From the NCBI GenBank assembly GCA_026986435.1, contig JALSOP010000041.1, positions 1 to 53,402 of the forward strand: 53,402 nt of DNA, read 5' to 3'. The position numbers were made by a program, and so were the translations under genes. The stretch's first letter is position 1, and each line of letters starts with the position of its first letter. Shown piece by piece: positions 1-10,343 of this stretch. The notes under the pieces are model-generated. The model had not been told where the DNA came from and searched no databases. It worked only from the letters and a program-made list of their open reading frames with translations. The stretch comes from Desulfurococcales archaeon. GTDB taxonomy: Archaea; Thermoproteota; Thermoprotei_A; Sulfolobales; NBVN01.

Positions 1-324
1 TACCTGGGTTTCATAGGGAGGGCCGTGAGGTACATGAGCAGGTACTTTCCTCAGATCCTCGAAGCGAACCTACTCCGGGTGTGGACGGGGTACTACATCA
101 AGACACCGGATCACCATCCAATAATCGGTAGGGTACCGGGCTACAGTAACATATACTTCGCCACGGGCTACTCCGGCCATGGCTTTATGATGGCACCGAT
201 TGTCGGTAAGGAGCTGGCAAACTACGTGATGAAAGGTTGGCCGAGCCTGTCCGAGACCAGGAAGCTGGTGCCGGAGAGATATGAGAGAGGAGAGTTACTC
301 GAGGAAAAAGCTATCTTCGGTTAA
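1..324 (+). CDS. C-terminal part of FAD-dependent oxidoreductase (DAO / glycine-D-amino-acid oxidase family), truncated by window start
   Basis: Frame open from base 1; HHPIIGRVPGYSNIYFATGYSGHGFMMAPIVGKELANYV is typical of the DAO-family C-terminal end. Confidence 0.85.
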   Translation, partial: YLGFIGRAVRYMSRYFPQILEANLLRVWTGYYIKTPDHHPIIGRVPGYSNIYFATGYSGHGFMMAPIVGKELANYVMKGWPSLSETRKLVPERYERGELLEEKAIFG

Positions 325-1445
325 GTAAAGCTACCTAGCAGGAACCTGGACACATTTTCTAGTATGTCTTTTTCTTTGAAGAGACCCCACTCGCTTAGTG
401 ATTCCCTGGACTTCTCAATTCTCTTAAATACCTTTGCCAAGGCGGGGGCAGCAGCTATTAATCCGATGATCAGTCCCGCGATTCCACCGATCGCTGCCAT
501 GGTTCCACCCGCTAGTGCACCGCCCACAGCTGCTCCCACGACAGCGGGCGGTATTATTGTAGCGGTGCTCATTATGCCTGCCATCTCCTTTGCCTTCCAC
601 GCGATTGGGTGCTCTGCGAAGACAACCCTTCCTGACGATGCGTCAACGAGTCCTACGAGCGGTATTCCTCTGTACTCATACCTTAGCTCCCATAAGGGAT
701 AGTGAGTGACGCCCAGGTACTTGAGCTTTACATCGGTTATGGTCTTCCTCCCGGCGCAACCGCTTTCTAAGTCTTTCATGAGTGAGTTCCTTATGGCGTT
801 GTCAGCTGCCTTAAGCGCAGTTTCCTTATCCGATTCTATCGGGTAGTATTTCCCTATCTTCATCACCCTAGGCTTGAAGTACTCCCTTCCCCTCAAGCTA
901 AAGCGATAGCCCTTCAGTTCGTCTAGATAAGGGAACTTTGTGGTTGCTGGCAGGAATATGTCCCTGACCTCAATGAAGTCTCCTGTATATGACTTCTTCC
1001 AGAACCAGAGCCCCTCATGGTATTCGCACTCACCCTCAGCCTCTGCGTGGACGGCATGTATTGGTACATAGTGAAGTGTGGCTGACCTGAGGCTCGTTGC
1101 TGAGGCGAAGTCTTCGGGTGCGCCGAAGTTTCTTGCAATGAATGAGAGCATTCTCTGGAACGCTCTCCCTGACGAGAACACTACCTTAAAGTAGTAGTGC
1201 TCTCCAACATCCTTGCCTGACTTTACGTAGAAGTAGTACCCACAGTAAGGGCACGTGGCTGCATTAACCATGTGGGGAGCTCCGAAAGTTGCTCCACAGT
1301 AGGGGCATCTGAGGACGGTAAATTCCCTGCCGCACTTCGAGCACTTGACGGTCTTGGCTCCCTTGCTTACTGTGTTTACTGCTCCGCAGTAGGGGCACTC
1401 CACACTTTCAGTTCCGAACTCAGTGCTCAAACCTGACACCTCCAA
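321..1445 (-). CDS. Membrane protein with multiple N-terminal zinc ribbons and C-terminal glycine-rich TM segment
   Basis: 374 aa; several CPYCG/CSKCG pairs at N terminus, hydrophobic Gly/Ala-rich C-terminal region; start may lie slightly downstream of 1445. Confidence 0.75.
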   Translation of the reverse strand: MEVSGLSTEFGTESVECPYCGAVNTVSKGAKTVKCSKCGREFTVLRCPYCGATFGAPHMVNAATCPYCGYYFYVKSGKDVGEHYYFKVVFSSGRAFQRMLSFIARNFGAPEDFASATSLRSATLHYVPIHAVHAEAEGECEYHEGLWFWKKSYTGDFIEVRDIFLPATTKFPYLDELKGYRFSLRGREYFKPRVMKIGKYYPIESDKETALKAADNAIRNSLMKDLESGCAGRKTITDVKLKYLGVTHYPLWELRYEYRGIPLVGLVDASSGRVVFAEHPIAWKAKEMAGIMSTATIIPPAVVGAAVGGALAGGTMAAIGGIAGLIIGLIAAAPALAKVFKRIEKSRESLSEWGLFKEKDILENVSRFLLGSFT

Positions 1446-2445
1446 CGGCTTTATGCATTAAGTAGAATGCTCCGAGAAGCCCCAGGAGTGACACTATCAG
1501 AATGTATCCTTCATGAACGGCGGCCGCAATAGCTGTTGCCGCCGCGCCGAGGGACGCTAACGTTGCGGCGCCCGCCGTGTACTGGATCATGTGTTTTGTG
1601 AATACGGGCTCCATTGCCACGAGCTGCTTGCCGTCGAAGCCTGAGAAGGCGATGCCGTAGATGCCTCCTCTGAGCTTGTATGTTATAACGTAGATTGGTG
1701 CCAGGATCGCCTTAACGGACTTCGTCTTGACCCTGCACAGAAACGCCAGCATCCTTGTGAGGTTCTTCTCTCTATAGATCCTCTTCTTGATGTCTTCCGC
1801 AACGATATCCTTAACCATCTGTGGTACCTCCCTAGGCTCGTAGTCGAAGCCGAGCACGGTCTCTATGTATCTCTCCCAATTGTATTCCTTGGCCGGTATG
1901 AGGGACTTCTCATCGATCTGTTCAATGGCGTCACCCAGCTCCTTCATCCCCAGCTCCTCAACGTACCTCCTGCCGGGTATGGCTATTCTTCCCGACTCAC
2001 TTCCGCTACCTCTCACCTTTATGATCTTAGTGACTACTCTCGTGTTTTTCCCACTTCCCTGAACCTCGGTCTTGGTCTTCTCACCTATATAGTACCACTC
2101 GGCGTCGTAGTTAGCGAGGTAGAATGGGGCATAAATGAAGGTAATATCGGTTATTTGTATCTCCCCTACGTAAGGCGACATATCCGGGTCCTTCTTCATC
2201 CTCTCCCAGAACCTGCGCTCTATCTCCGCCTTATCCAGGGCCTTGAGGACATAGACATCGTACCCTGGGTCACGGAATTCTGTGTATCCGCAGTACTTAC
2301 AAACAATGACTAGCGTATCTGGTGTTATCTCGATTGGTGCCCCACAATTCGGGCATTCGAAGTGCTCAACTATCTCTTCCTCCTCGGGGGGCGGAGGCGC
2401 TGGTGGCTGAGGCAAGGAAGTGGATAGGGCACTGCTCTTATACAA
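1420..2445 (-). CDS. Zinc-ribbon membrane protein, probable paralogue of the downstream gene
   Basis: 341 aa; CPNCGAPIEITPDTLVIVCKYCG zinc ribbon, two C-terminal hydrophobic segments; resembles 321..1445 in domain order. Confidence 0.75.
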   Translation of the reverse strand: MYKSSALSTSLPQPPAPPPPEEEEIVEHFECPNCGAPIEITPDTLVIVCKYCGYTEFRDPGYDVYVLKALDKAEIERRFWERMKKDPDMSPYVGEIQITDITFIYAPFYLANYDAEWYYIGEKTKTEVQGSGKNTRVVTKIIKVRGSGSESGRIAIPGRRYVEELGMKELGDAIEQIDEKSLIPAKEYNWERYIETVLGFDYEPREVPQMVKDIVAEDIKKRIYREKNLTRMLAFLCRVKTKSVKAILAPIYVITYKLRGGIYGIAFSGFDGKQLVAMEPVFTKHMIQYTAGAATLASLGAAATAIAAAVHEGYILIVSLLGLLGAFYLMHKAVGGVRFEH

Positions 2446-2520
2446 ACGTTACACCGTCTTAAGGAATCTAGCAGACCAAAATATAGTTTAAAACCGTATC
2501 AATGAGGAGATTAAGCGCCG

Positions 2521-3111
2521 ATGACGTTGAGGAGCAAAAAAGTGCTGATATTCGACATAGATGGGACACTGGTAAACTCGGGAATAGACTGGGAGAGGAT
2601 CCGCAAGCTATTCCGGACTTCAGTCAATATCGACATTGATGGTAAGCCATTAGCAGAGGTGATATCATCGCTCCCAGAGAAGGTCAGAATATCGCTTGAG
2701 GAGGCTATAGCGGAGGCTGAGACCTCCAGCCTCAAATATGTAAGGGCCGACGAGGAGTTAAGGAACCTCTTTATGAAGGCTAAGCGACTCGGTTATGTCA
2801 TTGTTGTTATTTCTTTAAGAACCCGAAGCACTGCAACTGAGGTGCTGAGGCGGCTTGGTGTTATGGAATTTGTCGATATCTTAGTGACAAGGGATGATAC
2901 ACCTAGGAGGGATGAGCAACTAGCGGAGGTCCTTAACGTTCTTAAGGCGGAGTCAAAGCACGTAATATTCTTTGGTGACACACCATGGGATGCTGAGGCT
3001 GCGAAATCCCTCAGCATTCGGTTTATAAGAATAGTTGGGGACGGCAGGGTTGGTAGTCCTCCGGAGAACCTATTAAGAACGCTGAGGGAGGTCTTAGGAG
3101 CTTGCCAATAA
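2521..3111 (+). CDS. HAD-superfamily hydrolase
   Basis: FDIDGTLVNSG motif I and FFGDTPWDAEAA motif IV. Confidence 0.88.
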   Translation: MTLRSKKVLIFDIDGTLVNSGIDWERIRKLFRTSVNIDIDGKPLAEVISSLPEKVRISLEEAIAEAETSSLKYVRADEELRNLFMKAKRLGYVIVVISLRTRSTATEVLRRLGVMEFVDILVTRDDTPRRDEQLAEVLNVLKAESKHVIFFGDTPWDAEAAKSLSIRFIRIVGDGRVGSPPENLLRTLREVLGACQ

Positions 3112-3131
3112 GGCGGTGAGGTGACATAGTC

Positions 3132-4001
3132 ATGGGTGCCTCAGTCACGGACTACGCGGGCAAACCTGTACTGCCGCCAAGCCTAGTCGGCGAGACCGAG
3201 TTGCTGGAGCTTTTAGACGAGATGATAGAGTCCATAGTCACGCTCCCCCCACTAATCACTGTGAAGCCCCCGGCATTAGTTGTTGGTGACCTTCACGGCG
3301 ACTACATCTCCCTTCTTAAAGCGCTCTCAGTTGCCGGAAAGCTCTGTATGCCAGGATGCAGGGTAGTCTTCCTGGGTGACTACGTTGATAGGGGCCCACA
3401 CCAGCACGAAATAATAGTTGAGCTCATGCGGCTGAGGCTGAGTGACCCTGACAAGTACTTCATGATTAGGGGCAACCACGAAACCTGGTCAATATCCTTC
3501 AGGTACGGGTTCCGCAAGACACTCGCCAGAATGTACCCTAACACCTGGGCCATCATATACGACAGGTTCCTGCGCATGTTCGCAGGACTCCCTTACGCAG
3601 CACTAATAGGGGACTACCTCGGCATCCACGGTGGCTTGCCCAAGGGTGCGTCAAGGCTCGCTGACTTCATGGGTCTGAGGAAGGGGCTAGTAGAGCCTCT
3701 CCCCAACGAGAACGAGATAGAGTACCAGATCCTGTGGAACGACCCAAGCGATCAGATTAGAGGATTCATACCGGGGCACAGGGGCCCTGGCTCGTACCTC
3801 TTTGGACCTGACGTCACCAAAGCGTTCATTGAGAGGAACTCACTTAAGGGCATAATCAGGTCACATGAGCCTGCCCCAAAGGGTTTTGCATATTATCATG
3901 GGGGCCTTGTCCTTAATGTTTTCACGTGCAGGTACTACGGTTACCCTACGTCAGTCGCTCTTGTTGATGAAAGAGGTGTTAAGCCAATCCTTCTTGAATA
4001 A
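3132..4001 (+). CDS. PPP-family serine/threonine protein phosphatase
   Basis: GDLHGDY, GDYVDRG and RGNHE signature motifs. Confidence 0.93.
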   Translation: MGASVTDYAGKPVLPPSLVGETELLELLDEMIESIVTLPPLITVKPPALVVGDLHGDYISLLKALSVAGKLCMPGCRVVFLGDYVDRGPHQHEIIVELMRLRLSDPDKYFMIRGNHETWSISFRYGFRKTLARMYPNTWAIIYDRFLRMFAGLPYAALIGDYLGIHGGLPKGASRLADFMGLRKGLVEPLPNENEIEYQILWNDPSDQIRGFIPGHRGPGSYLFGPDVTKAFIERNSLKGIIRSHEPAPKGFAYYHGGLVLNVFTCRYYGYPTSVALVDERGVKPILLE

Positions 4002-6117
4002 GTATCTCCTTAGCCGACATTATTATTTCCTTAGCTAGCTTGAGTCCCGTACCAGTAACCTTCGAAATAACTTCCGGGTCAGCAGAGGCCACATCATTGA
4101 CGTCGCGGAAGCCTGCCCTGTAGAGCGCCCTTGCCCTAACCCTGCCGATATAGCGTATGCGAATGAGGTTGAGCAGTTCTTCCCTCACACCGTGCTCTAT
4201 TCTCGTAGCGAGCTTGGCTAGAGGCTCTTGATGCATTCGCACGCTCCCGGGGCTCAGGTATCCCACGATCTTCGACATGGCTGTCACAATCCATGACGCA
4301 GTGTCCACATACACCCTCAAGTCTCCCGGCCCTATCCCGTACCTCACCACGATCTCATCAACCGGCGCCTCCTCTATCCAGGACTTCAGTATTAACGCGA
4401 GCTTGTATGCTCTCAACCACTCATTGAAGCTCAGCCAGTCGGGCTGACCAGGTATTACCCCAGAGTCGAGAGCGGCGAGCGCGTCCTCCTCAAGGGCACT
4501 GTACTTGATCACGCGGACGTCCGAGAAGTCCGGGGTCATAGCGGCTGTATGAAGGTAGTATAGGTCGCCCGCTGGGGCTGCCGCATCCTTAAGCACATCC
4601 CTCACAGCAAATGCCGTGAACGGGTCTATGTATAGTCTCGCCACGGCAGCACCGAGGGGCGTAGGCTCTAGTGCCCTTCCTCTCACATTTATGAAACCTT
4701 CCTCAACAAGCCACTCTATGGTCCACCTCACATAGTCCTCTAGCGCGTCCCCAACCTTGTGGGATGCGAATGTTCTTGAGAAGAACCTGTATAGCTCAGT
4801 AGTGTCCCTGGCGTACCCGGAAGCCACTGTTGCGAGGACATGTATCCTGAGATTCCTCCTGCTTGTAAGGGATGAGGTGACCGGCTCGGGGTAACCGTAT
4901 ATGTAGGAGTGGGCGCTGTCCTCCCCGCGTGCGTCAACTATGACGGCCTCACCTATTGGGTCGTACTGGGGCCTACCAGCCCTGCCTGCCATCTGCTTGT
5001 ATTCAGCAACCGATATGTAGACCATGCCGTACCCTGCGGAGTACCTCCTCACGCTCACCAACACCCTCCTTGCAGGCATGTTGACGCCGGCGGCCAGTGT
5101 TGGGGTAGCGACGACGAAGTATATCCTGCCCTCCCTAAACGCCTCCTCGACAGCCTTCCTAGCACCCTGCGAGAGGCCTGCGTGATGGTAAGCGACCCCC
5201 TTCTCCATGAGAGGTGCGAGGGACTTCACCTCTGTCTTCGTGGCCCCGTGTTCTTCGAGGAACTCTGTTGCCCTCCCCCACACTTGCGGCATTGTTTTAG
5301 CCACTCTCACAGCGGTTGACTCGACCCTCGACCTCGAATGTATGAATGCGAGGGCCTGCCAGCCCTCAGCCCTTGCCTTATGGGCTGTAAAGGTGTAGAG
5401 GTCGCCCCTCACAGGCTCTCTGTGCCCGGTTGTGAAGATTATCTCGCCCCTTCCCGGCGATTTTCTCCTATACCATCCCTCAACGAGGTCGACAGGCCTC
5501 CACCCGCTGACGACCGCCTTAGCTCCTAACCACTCAGCCAGCTCCTCGGGGTTACCTATGGTTGCTGAGAGCCCGATTATCTGCATCCCGTAGTCCTTAG
5601 CCCTCACAGCAACCAACTCGACTACAGGTCCCCTCTTCTGATCTCCTATCATGTGGAACTCATCTATTATCAGGGTTGAGACGCTGGGGAGCCACGAAGG
5701 CCTGAGTCTGAAGAGGGAGTCAAGCCTCTCGTAGGTGGCAACAATTACGTCATAGCTCCTCAGCCATTCGCCGGGTGAGTCGTAGTCACCGGTCGTTATG
5801 CCGACACGAAAACCGAGTCTGTCACCCCACTGCTTGAGATCCTCGAACTTTTCCTCAGCTAGAGCCTTTAGGGGTGTGGCATAGACGGCTTTCTTTCCCT
5901 CGGACACTGCTCTAAGCATGGCTATGTATCCGATGAGTGTCTTGCCCGATGCTGTGGGGGCAGCAACAACTACATCAACACCGTCAGCCACACCTGCCCT
6001 TACAGCGTCGACCTGGGGCGGCGTTAGGGCCGTGTAACCCATTTTCTCAAGCATCACCGCTATGTGCCCCGGCAGTCCTGCATCCTTTAACGATGTTAAG
6101 TCGCTCCTCAACCTCAC
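3979..6117 (-). CDS. hel308: Hel308-like superfamily 2 DNA helicase
   Basis: APTASGKT (Walker A), DEFH (Walker B), LSATIGN, QMAGRAGRP, C-terminal helix-hairpin-helix. Confidence 0.9.
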   Translation of the reverse strand: MRLRSDLTSLKDAGLPGHIAVMLEKMGYTALTPPQVDAVRAGVADGVDVVVAAPTASGKTLIGYIAMLRAVSEGKKAVYATPLKALAEEKFEDLKQWGDRLGFRVGITTGDYDSPGEWLRSYDVIVATYERLDSLFRLRPSWLPSVSTLIIDEFHMIGDQKRGPVVELVAVRAKDYGMQIIGLSATIGNPEELAEWLGAKAVVSGWRPVDLVEGWYRRKSPGRGEIIFTTGHREPVRGDLYTFTAHKARAEGWQALAFIHSRSRVESTAVRVAKTMPQVWGRATEFLEEHGATKTEVKSLAPLMEKGVAYHHAGLSQGARKAVEEAFREGRIYFVVATPTLAAGVNMPARRVLVSVRRYSAGYGMVYISVAEYKQMAGRAGRPQYDPIGEAVIVDARGEDSAHSYIYGYPEPVTSSLTSRRNLRIHVLATVASGYARDTTELYRFFSRTFASHKVGDALEDYVRWTIEWLVEEGFINVRGRALEPTPLGAAVARLYIDPFTAFAVRDVLKDAAAPAGDLYYLHTAAMTPDFSDVRVIKYSALEEDALAALDSGVIPGQPDWLSFNEWLRAYKLALILKSWIEEAPVDEIVVRYGIGPGDLRVYVDTASWIVTAMSKIVGYLSPGSVRMHQEPLAKLATRIEHGVREELLNLIRIRYIGRVRARALYRAGFRDVNDVASADPEVISKVTGTGLKLAKEIIMSAKEILIQEGLA

Positions 6118-6250
6118 TGGCCCAGAGCTAATTGCTTCGTCCTTAATTTCTTAGTTGTTTCAGATGTGTCTTGATGCTCTTCCGTAACTTGCTTATGTTT
6201 GTTTAAACGAAACGTCTTCAAGTAATTATGGGTTAATACGATGTTAACGC

Positions 6251-6261
6251 ACTTTTAAATA
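6251..6261 (+). promoter_or_regulatory. Candidate archaeal TATA box of glutamate dehydrogenase
   Basis: cttttaaataa about 40 nt upstream of the ATG in an AT-rich intergenic region. Confidence 0.45.
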
Positions 6262-6293
6262 ACCCCGCCCCCCTATATAAACGGGTAAACAAC

Positions 6294-7565
6294 ATGGCAG
6301 AGTCCTACCTTGAGTGGATGCTTAAGGTTCTGAAAGAAGCTGTCGAGCTCGGCGGCTTCCCTGAGGAAGTCTATAAGTACCTCAGCAAGCCTGACAGGAT
6401 ACTCATCGTCAAGATCCCCGTCCGGATGGACGATGGCAGACTCGAGATATTCGAGGGCTACAGGGTCCAGCACAACAACGCACTCGGCCCGTACAAGGGC
6501 GGCATCAGGTTCCACCCCGAGGTCACCCTCGAGACAGACATGGCGCTCGCCCTCGGCATGACCCTCAAGAACTCCCTTGCTGGCATACCCTACGGCGGCG
6601 GTAAGGGCGCCGTCAGGGTTGACCCGAAGAAGCTCTCTAAGAAGGAGCTCGAGCAGCTCTCAAGGGGTTACGCCAGGGCGATAGCCCCGCTCATCGGTGA
6701 CCAGATCGACATACCCGCTCCGGACGTGAACACCAACCCACAGATCATGGCTTGGATGGTTGACGAGTACAGCAAGCTCAAGGGCTATAACGTACCCGGA
6801 GTCTTCACCGCCAAGCCTCCGGAGCTCTGGGGTAACCCGGTAAGGATCTACTCAACCGGCTTCGGCGCTGTTGTCGCCGCCAAGGAGGCTGCTGAGAGGT
6901 GGCTAGGCGGCTTCGAGGGCAAGACCATCGCCATCCACGGCTTCGGCAACGCTGGCCAGTACGCCGCGCTCTGGGCCACCAAGTGGGGCGCTAAGGTAAT
7001 AGCCATCAGCGACACCTCTGGCTCAGTCTACGACCCCGAGGGCATCGACGTCGAGCTGGCGATGAAGGTCAAGAACGAGACAAGGAAGGTCATAAACTAC
7101 CCGAAGGGCCAGAAGTTCCCAGGCGACAGCGAAGTCCCGCTCTTCGTGGACGCAGACATACTCATCCCGGCTGCTATCGAGAACGTCATCACTGCCGAGA
7201 ACGTCGACAAGGTCAAGGCTAAGCTCATCGTCGAGGCAGCGAACGGCCCGACCACCCCGGACGCTGAGAAGAAGCTGTACGAGAGGAAGGACTTCGTCGC
7301 TGTCATTCCAGACATCCTTGCGAACGCTGGCGGCGTCATAATGTCCTACCTGGAGTGGGTAGAGAACCTACAGTGGTACTTCTGGGACGAGGAGGAGACC
7401 AGGAACAAGCTCGCCGCAATCATGAAGAGGAACTTCCACCGCACCGCTGACAGGTGGGAGAAGCTGAAGTCGGAGAAGGACTTCATAGTAACGATGAGGG
7501 ACGCGGCCTTCGTCCTTGCCGTGGAGAGAGTTTACACGGCTATGAAGCTAAGGGGTTGGCTCTGA
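6294..7565 (+). CDS. gdhA: Glutamate dehydrogenase
   Basis: 423 aa; [31 protein letters not shown] dinucleotide-binding motif, [15 protein letters not shown]. Confidence 0.97.
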   Translation: MAESYLEWMLKVLKEAVELGGFPEEVYKYLSKPDRILIVKIPVRMDDGRLEIFEGYRVQHNNALGPYKGGIRFHPEVTLETDMALALGMTLKNSLAGIPYGGGKGAVRVDPKKLSKKELEQLSRGYARAIAPLIGDQIDIPAPDVNTNPQIMAWMVDEYSKLKGYNVPGVFTAKPPELWGNPVRIYSTGFGAVVAAKEAAERWLGGFEGKTIAIHGFGNAGQYAALWATKWGAKVIAISDTSGSVYDPEGIDVELAMKVKNETRKVINYPKGQKFPGDSEVPLFVDADILIPAAIENVITAENVDKVKAKLIVEAANGPTTPDAEKKLYERKDFVAVIPDILANAGGVIMSYLEWVENLQWYFWDEEETRNKLAAIMKRNFHRTADRWEKLKSEKDFIVTMRDAAFVLAVERVYTAMKLRGWL

Positions 7566-7760
7566 AGAAATCGGGGCATAATTATTTCTTTTTCTTGCAT
7601 TATCATCACTGCGTACTTCTCTCGTCCGATGCCATTATCTATATCTGATATCGGCCTGCACAATTATGTAATGACAGGAACTAGGGTATTTCCCGAGTTA
7701 ACTTCTTTTCTGCTTTCGCACTATCTACATAGGCAGTATCGTGTACCTGGAGGGATTAAG

Positions 7761-8258
7761 TTGAAGGAAGAGGTAAAGAAAGCGCTCGAGGAGCTTAAGT
7801 GGCTAATCGAGAACAAGCTAGTAAACAAAGCCGGGAGGGCGATGGATCTTATCGATGAAGTGAGGGCCGACATAGAGGATGGCTTCATAGAAGACGCAGT
7901 AGAGAAGGCAGTTGAGCTCTGGCAGATACTGCTGGAGATGCTGATCATAAGGTTCGTTGCTGAAGAGAAGATGAAGCGGTTGGAGAGGAAGACTAAATTG
8001 AAAGTCGAGGAGGTGAAGGATGTTATGTGGATAGTTAATAATGTTGAGCAGATCGTTAGGGAAAACATGGAGAAAGGTGCCAGATACTTGCTTAGGTATC
8101 TAGGGGACGAGAGGATCTCGATCTACACATATATGGCCTTGATGTTAAAGGAAAGCCTTGAAACGGGAAGGACCGCTGGTATGGAGGTTAAGGCTTATAG
8201 AATAACCCATGTTGTTGAGGAGATGCTGAAGGACTACTTCCTTGATCTCATCCCGTAA
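7761..8258 (+). CDS. Conserved hypothetical helical protein (TTG start preferred over the 7629 ORF start)
   Basis: Amphipathic charged helices begin at LKEEVKKAL; ggaggg Shine-Dalgarno-like sequence just upstream of TTG at 7761. Confidence 0.6.
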   Translation: MKEEVKKALEELKWLIENKLVNKAGRAMDLIDEVRADIEDGFIEDAVEKAVELWQILLEMLIIRFVAEEKMKRLERKTKLKVEEVKDVMWIVNNVEQIVRENMEKGARYLLRYLGDERISIYTYMALMLKESLETGRTAGMEVKAYRITHVVEEMLKDYFLDLIP

Positions 8259-8284
8259 GGGCTGTGGTATAGGAAAAAATCTTG

Positions 8285-9790
8285 CTATAGGTATTTGCTC
8301 CGGATATACTTTATGAAAGGCTCGGCACTATACTCCGATCCGATGGCTTTTCGTAGAAGATCCTTAGGTGGATATGTTGCGCCCCACCTGTGTATCTTCT
8401 CCCGAAGCCACGTCCTTATCCTGCCGAACTCCTTCGCTCTGATTACCTCATCTAAGCTACCCAGTTCTTTCTCGATCGCTTCAGCTATCTGTGCGGCAGC
8501 GATAGTACCCAGGGTGTAGGTCGGGAAGTACCCTATGCTCCCCATGCTCCAGTGGATGTCCTGCAGTACTCCTTCAGCATCATTCTTGGGCCTTATACCG
8601 AGGAGCTTTTCCATTAGGTCGTTCCACGCACTAGGGAGATCCGATACCTCCATACTCCCCTCAATGAGGGATTTCTCTAGCCTATACCTTAGCACTATGT
8701 GCATATTGTAAGTTACTTCATCCGCCTCAACACGTATCAGGCTCGGTCTGACCACGTTGAAGTAGAGGAACACCTCCTCAGGCCCGTACCCACTCACGAA
8801 CGGGAGATACTTCTCGATCAGGGGGTAGACTGTGGTAACGAATGCCTTGCTCCTCCCGATGATGTTCTCCCAGAACCTTGACTGGCTTTCGTGTATTCCG
8901 AGGCTTACTCCGCTGGCAAGTGGGGTCATGGCTAGTCTCTCGTCTATCTGAAGCTCGTAAAGCGCGTGACCGAACTCGTGAATAACCGCTAAGTAGGAAC
9001 GTTTGAAGTCCTTTCCTTCGTACCTCGTAGTTATCCTCACATCATTTATTCCGATGGACTGAGTGAATGGGTGAGCTGACTCATCCAATCTCGCCCTCTC
9101 GCCGAGAGGGTACCCGAGTAACCTGAGTGTCGCTAGATTAAGCTCTTTCAGGTCATCTTTCCTGTATGCTAGGTCCTCTAGTGGGTGCCACTGAGGATAG
9201 CGCCCCTCCGACAGCACCTTCTCAATGACCTTCCTCAACTCTGACTCAAGCTTGTCGAAGAGGGGGTCAAGATCCCTTACCCTCACACCCTCCTCATAAA
9301 TATCTAAGAGAGCATCATACGGGTGTTCCTCGTATCCGAGATACTCAGCTATCTTCCTCTCGAGATCAACGATCTTTTCGAGGTAGGGCTTGAACAAGCT
9401 AAAGTCGCTCTTCTGCTTCGCCTCCCTCCAAACAACCTGGGCCTCGCCCGTCGTCTTGATGAACTCACGGAGGACCTCCGGCGGTATCTTTCTCATTTTA
9501 TCGATCTCCCTCTTCAACACCCTCACCAGGCCCCTCTCGTAGTCGTTCGCCAGCTCGGCCTCGGATGCCTTCTCAACAAGGGACACGAACTCTGGGTCCA
9601 GGAGGAGCTTCTGGCTAAGCACGCCTAGCTCAGCTGAGGCAGCGCTCCTCTCCTTAACACCTGCTGGAGGCATGTAGACCTCGAGGTCCCAGCCCATCAG
9701 CGCCGAGGCGTGCCCTATGGCCCAGATGACGCGGTATTTCTCGAGAATTTCCTTGATTATCGGAGTCACGAATACCTCGTCACCACTCAT
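8285..9790 (-). CDS. M32-family thermostable carboxypeptidase
   Basis: 501 aa; HEFGHALYELQ (HEXXH) and HESQSRFWEN motifs. Confidence 0.95.
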   Translation of the reverse strand: MSGDEVFVTPIIKEILEKYRVIWAIGHASALMGWDLEVYMPPAGVKERSAASAELGVLSQKLLLDPEFVSLVEKASEAELANDYERGLVRVLKREIDKMRKIPPEVLREFIKTTGEAQVVWREAKQKSDFSLFKPYLEKIVDLERKIAEYLGYEEHPYDALLDIYEEGVRVRDLDPLFDKLESELRKVIEKVLSEGRYPQWHPLEDLAYRKDDLKELNLATLRLLGYPLGERARLDESAHPFTQSIGINDVRITTRYEGKDFKRSYLAVIHEFGHALYELQIDERLAMTPLASGVSLGIHESQSRFWENIIGRSKAFVTTVYPLIEKYLPFVSGYGPEEVFLYFNVVRPSLIRVEADEVTYNMHIVLRYRLEKSLIEGSMEVSDLPSAWNDLMEKLLGIRPKNDAEGVLQDIHWSMGSIGYFPTYTLGTIAAAQIAEAIEKELGSLDEVIRAKEFGRIRTWLREKIHRWGATYPPKDLLRKAIGSEYSAEPFIKYIRSKYL

Positions 9791-9839
9791 TTAGGAACCC
9801 AAAAAGATGTTCGAGGACTCAACTAAAACTGTTGATCCC

Positions 9840-10238
9840 TCAGACCTCACCTGGCAGGAAGACCTGGCCCCATTTGCTGAGGTTGTACTCGTCTACCTCC
9901 TTAACCACCTCTATCGGCACGAACTTCTTCAGGTTCTTTATGATGTTCCTGGCGTATGACTTGTTGGCGCCGTAGCCGATGTTGAGGAGCCCGCCTCCGC
10001 CTGCCGTGGCTATGACCCTTACGATGACCCCGGAGTCGGTCTCCTTCACTATCGTCACCGACGATGCCCAAGAGCTTGTTCGTAAGAACAGCTTCTCCCC
10101 AATGAAGATGGCTGCCCTCTTAGGCCCAGTGAAGTACTCCACGTGGACGGATGATGCCTCGCCTATCTGGCGGAGCCCGTTGACAACGTCTTCGAACTTG
10201 GCGGGGGAGCGGGCCACGATGACGTGGGACTTCGCCAA
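9840..10238 (-). CDS. Conserved hypothetical protein
   Basis: 132 aa ORF with intact coding character in the gap between M32 and MBL genes. Confidence 0.6.
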   Translation of the reverse strand: MAKSHVIVARSPAKFEDVVNGLRQIGEASSVHVEYFTGPKRAAIFIGEKLFLRTSSWASSVTIVKETDSGVIVRVIATAGGGGLLNIGYGANKSYARNIIKNLKKFVPIEVVKEVDEYNLSKWGQVFLPGEV

Positions 10239-10343
10239 AATTTACACCAATAGATAATGAGCTACTTGATATGTATAAACGTTTCTTTCGCTCTAGGAAG
10301 AGGCGTGGGAATGTTATTAGCTCTCCAGCACCTGAATGCCTAG

